In this document: positions 5,953-10,836 of the stretch, piece by piece | Numbering within the stretch: position 1 is the stretch's first letter | Layout of the letters: every line of letters begins with the position of its first letter | Assembly (NCBI GenBank): GCA_051001215.1 | Contig: JBPCNP010000023.1 | Span: 1 to 10,836 of the forward strand | Reading direction: 5' to 3' | Length of the DNA: 10,836 nt | Source: DATAQC01 sp051001215 | GTDB lineage: Bacteria > Actinomycetota > Acidimicrobiia > Acidimicrobiales > AC-14 | Notes under the pieces: model-generated | The model's database searches: none | Told to the model about the DNA's origin: nothing | The model's input: only the letters and a program-made list of their open reading frames with translations | Translations under genes and position numbers: made by a program

Positions 5953-8639
5953 TGATCGTCGAGTCCCCCGCCAAAGCCCGCACCATCGGGCGGTTCCTGG
6001 GCGCCGACTTCGTCGTCGAATCGTCCATCGGCCACATCCGCGACCTCCCCCGGGGGGCGGCCGACGTGCCCGCCGCCTACAAGGCCGAAGGGTGGGCCCG
6101 CCTCGGTGTCGACGTCGACAACGGCTTCAAGCCCCTGTATGTCGTGGCCAGCGAGAAGAAGCACGTCGTCACCAAGCTGAAGCAGTTGCTCAAGCACGCG
6201 GACGAGCTCTATCTCGCCACCGACGAGGACCGCGAAGGCGAGTCCATCGCCTGGCACCTGATGGAGGTGCTCTCCCCCCCGGCCGGCGTGCAGGTGAAGC
6301 GGATGGTGTTCCACGAGATCACCGCCGCGGCCATCCGGGAGGCGGTGCAGAACACGCGTGACCTCGACCGGCGCCTGGTCGACGCCCAGGAGGCCCGTCG
6401 CATCCTCGACCGTCTCTACGGCTACGAGGTCTCCCCGGTGTTGTGGAAGAAGGTGCTTCCCAAGCTGTCGGCCGGCCGGGTGCAGAGTGTGGCCACCCGC
6501 ATCCTGGTCGAGCGTGAACGGGCCAGGATTCGGTTCCGGGCCGGGTCGTACTCGGACCTCGAGGGCAGCTTCGCCAAGGCCGACCCCCGAAGTGCCGGCT
6601 TCGGCGCCACCCTGGTCTCCCTCGACGGCGTGAGGCTGGCCACCGGGCGCGACTTCGGCGACACCGGTGTCGTGGCCGAGGGAGCCAAGGTCGTGGTGCT
6701 CGACCACGCCCGGGCCGAGGAGCTCGCCCGCGGTCTGGCCGGCGGCGAGTTCACGGTGCGATCGGTCGAGGAGAAGCCCTACCGGCGTTCGCCCTATGCC
6801 CCCTTCATGACGTCCACGCTCCAGCAGGAAGCGGGACGAAAGCTTCGGTTCACATCCAAGCGGGCCATGGGCGTGGCCCAACGTCTCTACGAGAACGGCT
6901 ACATCACCTACATGCGCACCGACAGCACATCGCTGTCGGAATCGGCGGTGGCTGCGGCCCGGGCTCAGGCCACCAAGCTCTACGGGCCCGAGTACGTCCC
7001 CGACACCCCCCGGCGGTACGAGAAGAAGGTCAAGAACGCCCAGGAGGCGCACGAGGCGATCCGGCCCGCGGGCGACACGTTCCGCACCCCCGATCAGGTC
7101 GCGGCCGAGCTGGGCGCCGACGAGCGGGCCCTCTACGACCTCATCTGGAAGCGCACGGTGGCCTCGCAGATGGCCGACGCCAGGGGCCGAAGCATGCAGG
7201 TGCGCCTGGGCGCCACGACCACTGGGTTCGGGCACGCAGCCGGCGGCGGCGGCGAAGACGCCGAGTTCTCGGCATCGGGCAAGGTCATCGAGTTCGCCGG
7301 CTTCCTGCGGGCCTACGTCGAGGGCTCCGACGACCCCCAGGGCGACCTCGAGGACCGTGAGGTCCGGCTGCCGGCTCTGGCCCCGGGTGACGCGCTCGAT
7401 CTCGACGGCCTCGAGGTCAAGGACCACACCACCCAGCCACCGGCCCGCTATACGGAGGCGTCGCTCGTCAAAGCCCTCGAGGAGATGGGGGTGGGCCGAC
7501 CGTCGACCTACGCCTCGATCATCGCCACCATTCAGGATCGCGGCTACGTGTGGAAGAAGGGGTCGGCCCTGGTGCCCTCGTTCACCGCCTTCGCCGTGGT
7601 GGGCCTGCTCGAGGCCCATTTCGCCGACCTGGTCGACTACGCCTTCACGGCCCGCATGGAGGACGACCTCGACGGCATCGCCTCCGGTCGGGAAGAAGCC
7701 GTCCCCTGGCTCTCGCGCTTCTACTTCGGCAACGGGCAGGCCGGCCTCAAGACCATGGTCGGCGAACGCCTCGAGTCGATCGACGCCAAGGCCGTCAACT
7801 CCATCCCCATCGGCACCGACGCCGAGGGTCGCGAGCTCGTGGCCCGGGTGGGCAAGTTCGGCCCCTACGTCCAGCGGGGCGACGACAAGGCCACCGTGCC
7901 CGACGACTTGGCGCCCGACGAGCTCACCGTGGAACGGGCCGAGATCCTGCTGTCGTCGACCAACGAGGAGCGGGCGCTGGGCGACGACCCGGAGACGGGC
8001 CTGCCCGTGCTGGCCAGGGCCGGGCGCTACGGCCCATACGTGCAACTGGGCACGGCCGACTCCGGGTCCAAGGACAAGCCCCGCACGGCATCGCTCCTGA
8101 CGGCGATGTCGCTCGAGACCATCACGCTCGACGACGCCCTCCGCCTGCTGAGCCTGCCCCGGGTGGTGGGTGCCGACCCCGGCGACGGCGCCGAGATCAC
8201 CGTCCAGAACGGTCGGTACGGGCCCTATGTGAAGAAGGGCACCGAGAGCCGCAGCCTGGACAGCGACGAGGGCCTGTTCACCCTCACCCTCGACGAGGCG
8301 CTGGCGGTGCTGGCCCAACCCAAACGGGGCCGAGGGCAGTCGGTGAAAGGCCCGTTGCGCGAGCTGGGTGACGACCCGGCCACGCAGGCGCCGGTGACCC
8401 TGCGGGAGGGCCGTTTCGGGCCCTACGTCACCGACGGCACGACCAACGCCTCACTGCGGGTGGGCGACGCCATCGAGACGATCACTCTCGAGCGGGCGGC
8501 CGAGCTGTTGCAGGACCGTCGCGACAAGGGCCCCGCCCCCCCCCAGGCCAAGAAGGCCAAGAAGGCGAAGAAGTCGACGAAGAAGACCACCAAGCGGGCG
8601 CCGGCCCGCACCACCACCAAGGGCGCCAAGAAATCCTGA
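5937..8639 (+). CDS. topA: DNA topoisomerase I (type IA), actinobacterial form with basic tail
   Basis: A 900-aa enzyme that relaxes negative supercoils through a 5'-phosphotyrosine intermediate. The TOPRIM domain starts at once (VESPAKARTIG, E9) and carries DEDREGE at 96-102, matching E. coli D111, D113 and E115. The catalytic Tyr is Y325 in YITYMRTDSTSLS. The conserved MGVGRPSTYASII block follows in the central domain. The C-terminus has four GxxGPYV units, at residues 639 (GKFGPYVQRG), 696, 759 and 825, each with an ETITLDDALRLL-like helix nearby. There are no zinc fingers, which is the actinobacterial pattern. Residues from about 871 form a Lys-rich tail that in actinobacterial homologues aids processive DNA binding. 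Start GTG 5937 lies immediately before the family N-terminus, with only a weak GGGAA upstream. A 9-C run at 8536-8544 sits just before the tail. tmk follows after 49 bp. Confidence 0.98.
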   Translation: MAKPLVIVESPAKARTIGRFLGADFVVESSIGHIRDLPRGAADVPAAYKAEGWARLGVDVDNGFKPLYVVASEKKHVVTKLKQLLKHADELYLATDEDREGESIAWHLMEVLSPPAGVQVKRMVFHEITAAAIREAVQNTRDLDRRLVDAQEARRILDRLYGYEVSPVLWKKVLPKLSAGRVQSVATRILVERERARIRFRAGSYSDLEGSFAKADPRSAGFGATLVSLDGVRLATGRDFGDTGVVAEGAKVVVLDHARAEELARGLAGGEFTVRSVEEKPYRRSPYAPFMTSTLQQEAGRKLRFTSKRAMGVAQRLYENGYITYMRTDSTSLSESAVAAARAQATKLYGPEYVPDTPRRYEKKVKNAQEAHEAIRPAGDTFRTPDQVAAELGADERALYDLIWKRTVASQMADARGRSMQVRLGATTTGFGHAAGGGGEDAEFSASGKVIEFAGFLRAYVEGSDDPQGDLEDREVRLPALAPGDALDLDGLEVKDHTTQPPARYTEASLVKALEEMGVGRPSTYASIIATIQDRGYVWKKGSALVPSFTAFAVVGLLEAHFADLVDYAFTARMEDDLDGIASGREEAVPWLSRFYFGNGQAGLKTMVGERLESIDAKAVNSIPIGTDAEGRELVARVGKFGPYVQRGDDKATVPDDLAPDELTVERAEILLSSTNEERALGDDPETGLPVLARAGRYGPYVQLGTADSGSKDKPRTASLLTAMSLETITLDDALRLLSLPRVVGADPGDGAEITVQNGRYGPYVKKGTESRSLDSDEGLFTLTLDEALAVLAQPKRGRGQSVKGPLRELGDDPATQAPVTLREGRFGPYVTDGTTNASLRVGDAIETITLERAAELLQDRRDKGPAPPQAKKAKKAKKSTKKTTKRAPARTTTKGAKKS

Positions 8640-8688
8640 CGCCGCCGACCCGGGCCGGAGGGGACTTCCCTGACCTGACGGGGGCGCG

Positions 8689-9372
8689 GTGACGGGCCCC
8701 CGAGGCTGTTTCGTGGCCTTCGAGGGTGGCGAGGCCAGCGGCAAGTCGACCCAGGCAGCGGCCCTGGCCGGCAGGTTGGGGGCGTTGCTCACCCGGGAGC
8801 CCGGCGGCACGGTCATCGGCCGCCAGATCCGGGCCCTCGTCCTCGACCCGGCCACAACGGACCTCAACCCCCGGGCCGAGGCCCTGTTGCTCGCCGCCGA
8901 TCGGGCCCAGCACGTACGCCAGGTGGTGGAACCGGCGCTGAGCGCCGGGCGCCACGTGGTGAGCGACCGCTACTCGGGGTCCACCCTCGCCTACCAGGGC
9001 TACGGGCAAGGCCTCGACCAGGGCGAGCTGGCGTGGCTGTCGGGCTGGGCCAGTGGCGGCCTCGAGCCCGACCTGGTCGTCCTCCTCGATATCGACGCGC
9101 CCGAGGCGGTGCGACGCCAGGAGGGTCGCTCCCTCGACCGCCTGGAGGCCCAGCGCGCCGACTTCCACGAGCGGGTCCGGGTCGGCTACCGCTCCCTGGC
9201 CGCGGCCGATCCCGACCGGTGGGCCGTCGTGGATGGGTGCGCGTCCACCAACGACGTGGCCGGCCGGGTGTGGGCCGACGTCACCCGGCGCCTCGGCTCG
9301 GCTCTCTCCCCACCCGGGGCGGCGGGCGGCGGCTTCGGGAGGATCGAGCGTCGGCGCTCCGGCGATGACTGA
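8689..9372 (+). CDS. tmk: Thymidylate kinase (dTMP kinase)
   Basis: A 227-aa cytosolic enzyme that phosphorylates dTMP to dTDP with ATP, the step leading to dTTP for replication. The P-loop GGEASGKST is at 13-21, and REPGGT at 36-41 contacts the nucleotide. DRY at 93-95, followed by SGSTLAYQG, is the family signature. A LID-like stretch with the DRLEAQRADFHERVR motif follows. About 25 Gly/Arg-rich residues extend the C-terminus beyond the usual kinase end, and that DNA carries the 5' signals of holB. Start GTG 8689 places the P-loop at the normal distance from the N-terminus, with CGGGGG (8679-8684) as a possible Shine-Dalgarno. It is 49 bp after topA with no terminator-like hairpin between, and its last 8 bp overlap holB. 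Co-transcription of all three genes is likely. Confidence 0.96.
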   Translation: MTGPRGCFVAFEGGEASGKSTQAAALAGRLGALLTREPGGTVIGRQIRALVLDPATTDLNPRAEALLLAADRAQHVRQVVEPALSAGRHVVSDRYSGSTLAYQGYGQGLDQGELAWLSGWASGGLEPDLVVLLDIDAPEAVRRQEGRSLDRLEAQRADFHERVRVGYRSLAAADPDRWAVVDGCASTNDVAGRVWADVTRRLGSALSPPGAAGGGFGRIERRRSGDD

Positions 9373-10459
9373 CGTCTTCGCGGACGTCGTCGGCCAGGCT
9401 CGGGCCGTGGCCGACCTGCGGGCCGGAGTGCCCGCCCCCGTGCACGCCTACCTGCTGGTGGGCCCGCCGGGCAGCGGGAAGGGGGCCGCAGCCGTGGCCT
9501 TCGCGGCCGCCCTGCTGTGCCCCGACGGTGGGTGTGGATCGTGTGACGTCTGCGTCCGGGTCGGCGCCCGGGTCCACCCCGACCTGGTGCTGGTGGAGCG
9601 CGAAGGGTCGTCCATCAGCGTGGTCCAGGCTCGGGAGATCCAACGACTGGCGATGCGCACGCCGAACGAGCGCCCTCGCAAGGTCCTGGTCCTGACCGAC
9701 TTCCACCTGGTCCGGGAAGCCGGGCCCACCCTGCTCAAGGTGATCGAGGAGCCCCCGGCGAGCACCGTGTTCGTGATCCTCGCCGACGACGTGCCTCCCG
9801 AGTTGGTCACCATCGCCTCGCGCTGTGTACGGATCGATCTCGCCGCCGTGTCCACCACCGACCTGGTCGCCGCCCTCGTCGCCGACGGCATCGCTGAAGA
9901 CGTGGCCGTCGAGGCGGCCTCGGCTGCGGGCGGCCGGCTCGACCGCGCCCGCCTGCTGGCCTCCGACCCCGGGTTTGCCCAGCGCCGGGCGACGTGGCAG
10001 GCGGTGCCCCGCCGCCTCGACGGCACCGGTGCCGCCGTGGCCGTGGTGGCAGCCGAGCTGGCCGAGCTCCTGTCGGCCGCCGCCGTGGGCCCCCTCGAGG
10101 CTCGCCAGGCGGCCGAAGCCGACGCCCTGGCCGAGCGGGTGGCCAGCACCGGCGAGCGGGGATCGGGGCGCAAGGAGCTGGGCGACCGCCACAAGCGCGA
10201 GCTGCGACGGCTGCGTACCGACGAACTTCGCTTCGGGCTGGCCGTCCTGTCCGGGGCCTACCGCGACGCCCTGGTGGCGGGAACGGCCGGCGCCACGGCG
10301 TGCGCGGATGCGGTCGACGTCCTGCGCATCGCGGCCGAGAACCTCGTCCGCAACCCGAACGAGGCGCTCCTCCTCCAGGCGCTGCTCCTTCGCCTCCCGC
10401 CCCTCGGGCCCCAGGCGGGCCAACCCACGTCTCCTACACTGGCGGCCACGCCCGGGTAG
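9365..10459 (+). CDS. holB: DNA polymerase III delta-prime subunit (clamp loader)
   Basis: A 364-aa AAA+-type clamp-loader subunit that helps place the beta sliding clamp on primed DNA. Visible features are a Walker A GPPGSGKG at 33-40 (K39 present), a zinc module of four Cys (C52, C57, C60, C63), and SRC at 152-154, the conserved arginine motif. The Walker B acidic pair is broken (TDFHLV at 111-116, F where hydrolysing relatives have E). That suggests no ATP hydrolysis, as usual for delta-prime. The frame is open upstream to 9053, but homology begins at ATG 9365 (MTDVFADVVGQ), overlapping tmk by 8 bp. GGGAGG at 9337-9342 is too distant to be its Shine-Dalgarno. DnaX (tau/gamma) is less likely given the length, the degenerate Walker B and the tmk neighbour. 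The TAG stop (10457-10459) is formed by tRNA bases. Confidence 0.93.
   Translation: MTDVFADVVGQARAVADLRAGVPAPVHAYLLVGPPGSGKGAAAVAFAAALLCPDGGCGSCDVCVRVGARVHPDLVLVEREGSSISVVQAREIQRLAMRTPNERPRKVLVLTDFHLVREAGPTLLKVIEEPPASTVFVILADDVPPELVTIASRCVRIDLAAVSTTDLVAALVADGIAEDVAVEAASAAGGRLDRARLLASDPGFAQRRATWQAVPRRLDGTGAAVAVVAAELAELLSAAAVGPLEARQAAEADALAERVASTGERGSGRKELGDRHKRELRRLRTDELRFGLAVLSGAYRDALVAGTAGATACADAVDVLRIAAENLVRNPNEALLLQALLLRLPPLGPQAGQPTSPTLAATPG
10435..10440 (+). promoter_or_regulatory. Candidate -10 element for tRNA-Thr inside holB
   Basis: TACACT fits TAnnnT and ends 9 nt before the first base of the mature tRNA, giving a predicted start just ahead of it. No TTGAC-like -35 is present at 16-18 nt. 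If real, it lets the tRNA be transcribed independently of the topA-tmk-holB message. Confidence 0.3.
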
Positions 10460-10525
10460 CTCAGCTGGTAGAGCAGCTCACTCGTAATGAGCAGGTCATC
10501 GGTTCGAATCCGATCTCGGGCTCCA
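10450..10525 (+). tRNA. tRNA-Thr, anticodon CGT, CCA encoded
   Basis: A 76-nt cloverleaf can be drawn base by base. The acceptor GCCCGGG (10450-10456) pairs with CTCGGGC, including one G-U. The D arm is GCTC / GAGC with an 8-nt loop containing GG. The anticodon stem GCTCA / TGAGC closes the loop CTCGTAA, with anticodon CGT at 34-36 reading ACG. The variable loop is AGGTC, and the T arm ATCGG-TTCGAAT-CCGAT pairs perfectly. The discriminator is T, followed by a genomically encoded CCA (10523-10525). Its first 10 bases overlap the end of holB. Placement after holB matches my recollection of other actinobacteria. Confidence 0.98.
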
Positions 10526-10571
10526 GTAAAATTGCAGGTCAGTTTCCGTTCCCGCTGCGCGGGCGTGGCGC

Positions 10572-10592
10572 GTGCGTGAAAATGGTGCGTGA
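10572..10592 (+). repeat. Direct repeat GTGCGTGA x2 (13-bp period)
   Basis: GTGCGTGA occurs at 10572-10579 and 10585-10592, separated by AAATG. Two adjacent perfect copies could be a small operator. The second copy touches the left arm of the inverted repeat. No function can be assigned. Confidence 0.6.
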
Positions 10593-10734
10593 GCGAGCCC
10601 GTCACGCCGTCGTCTTCTTGGTCCTGAGGCCGTAGATCAGTTTGGCGTGGGGTCCGGCCAGAAGGGTTGCGCACTGTTGCCACGAGCACGACGATCAGAC
10701 TTTCGGTTCCCCTCCAGGGCCCCCGGGCTCGCTC
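10591..10734. repeat. 11-bp perfect inverted repeat enclosing 122 bp; possible structured RNA
   Basis: GAGCGAGCCCG at 10591-10601 is the exact reverse complement of CGGGCTCGCTC at 10724-10734. Two further G-U pairs could extend the stem outward. A second inverted pair, CGTCGT (10608-10613) and ACGACG (10688-10693), is nested inside, so both could form in one folded transcript. The segment is non-coding as far as I can tell. Known RNAs (SRP RNA, 6C RNA) do not fit. It could be a processed spacer, a small RNA or coincidence in GC-rich sequence. Confidence 0.45.
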
Positions 10735-10765
10735 GTCGCCTGTCAGCCGAGCCACGGAGGTGCCC

Positions 10766-10836
10766 TTGAAGCCCATCAGCAACGATGTCGAGGAGATCGA
10801 CGGTGACGAGACCGAACGAGTCCTGAGTTGCGCGGC
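10766..10836 (+). CDS. Possible start of an unrecognised gene running off the window
   Basis: GGAGG (10756-10760) lies 5 bp before a TTG codon at 10766, and the frame stays open to the window end. The peptide begins MKPISNDVEEIDGDETERVL, acidic and without a recognisable domain. GTG 10760 is an in-frame alternative but overlaps the Shine-Dalgarno. The frame is also open for some distance upstream, so the start is uncertain. With only 23 codons, this is a suggestion based on the ribosome-binding site and spacing, not on homology. Confidence 0.3.
   Translation, partial: MKPISNDVEEIDGDETERVLSCA

Larger units (their letters stand above)
10526..10836. other. 311-bp region after tRNA-Thr without a confident gene
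   Basis: No ORF with recognisable protein similarity is visible on either strand. A small hairpin CCCGC-TGC-GCGGG (10551-10563) lies 25 nt past the tRNA. It has no T tract after it, so it is at most a weak factor-independent terminator. Local A/T-richer patches (for example 10526-10532) differ from the flanking coding DNA. The region also holds a direct repeat, an 11-bp inverted repeat and a possible gene start at its far end, each listed separately. Confidence 0.7.

Noticed and set aside
5853..8318. 821-aa minus-strand ORF
   Set aside because: A shadow of topA in GC-rich DNA: low-complexity Gly/Ala/His/Val composition and no domain, while the plus strand encodes a complete topoisomerase with all catalytic motifs.
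8640..8688. Possible terminator between topA and tmk (GGGACTTCCC)
   Set aside because: Only four pairs around a 2-nt loop, with no T run, so it cannot form a stable terminator. The genes are more likely co-transcribed.
9053..9364. Upstream in-frame extension of holB
   Set aside because: The translation is Ser/Pro/Arg-rich shadow of tmk. Delta-prime homology begins at the ATG at 9365.
10640..10685. GGTCCGG...AGAAGGG stretch resembling the SRP (4.5S) RNA core
   Set aside because: The conserved GGAAGCAGCC-type loop and the pairing around it are missing. Only GGTCCGG is shared.
10258..10782. Minus-strand ORF containing DRIRTDDLLITSELLYQLSYPG-like sequence
   Set aside because: This phrase is the well-known spurious translation of the antisense strand of a tRNA gene. 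Here it comes from tRNA-Thr, and the rest is antisense to holB and the spacer.
1..10836. CRISPR array, insertion sequence, toxin-antitoxin pair or biosynthetic cluster
   Set aside because: No spaced repeat array, transposase or terminal repeats of IS type, paired small ORFs, or biosynthetic enzymes can be seen. The only tandem repeat is the minisatellite in the SDR gene.

Overview
This 10.8 kb window is GC-rich and gene-dense. It looks like the chromosome of an actinobacterium, possibly an uncultured lineage near Acidimicrobiia. That reading rests on the TopA with tandem C-terminal repeats and a lysine-rich tail, the K+-independent type H+-pyrophosphatase, and the order topA-tmk-holB-tRNA-Thr with hppA nearby. 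From memory, that order also occurs in Streptomyces and mycobacteria. The class-level placement is inference.

Layout. A DtxR-type regulator, cut by the left edge, overlaps hppA (membrane proton-pumping pyrophosphatase) by 4 bp. A parallel beta-helix ORF without a signal peptide follows hppA after 3 bp and in the same frame. Next come a CPBP-family intramembrane protease gene on the minus strand (3728-4336) and a divergent NAD(P)-binding SDR gene (4378-5331). A DedA-family membrane protein gene on the minus strand (5230-5871) overlaps the SDR tail to tail. A 65-bp divergent intergenic region then leads into topA (5937-8639), tmk (8689-9372) and holB (9365-10459). The holB stop codon lies inside a tRNA-Thr(CGT) gene (10450-10525). 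The last 311 bp hold no confident gene, but they contain inverted and direct repeats and the possible start of another reading frame.

How the genes work together. topA-tmk-holB is a DNA-metabolism operon: supercoil relaxation, dTTP supply and clamp loading. HppA uses PPi to energise the membrane. PPi is a by-product of polymerisation and tRNA charging, so its place near replication genes makes sense, though a functional link is inference. The four genes between hppA and topA (beta-helix, CPBP protease, SDR, DedA) look like an accessory, envelope-leaning block set into an otherwise conserved neighbourhood.

I see no defence system, mobile element, CRISPR array or biosynthetic cluster. The most unusual signals are: a 30-bp palindromic minisatellite inside the SDR gene; the holB stop codon lying within a tRNA; a DtxR homologue missing two expected metal ligands; a beta-helix gene that seems to lack its 5' end; a nine-C tract just before the TopA basic tail; and paired direct repeats in the topA-dedA promoter region.
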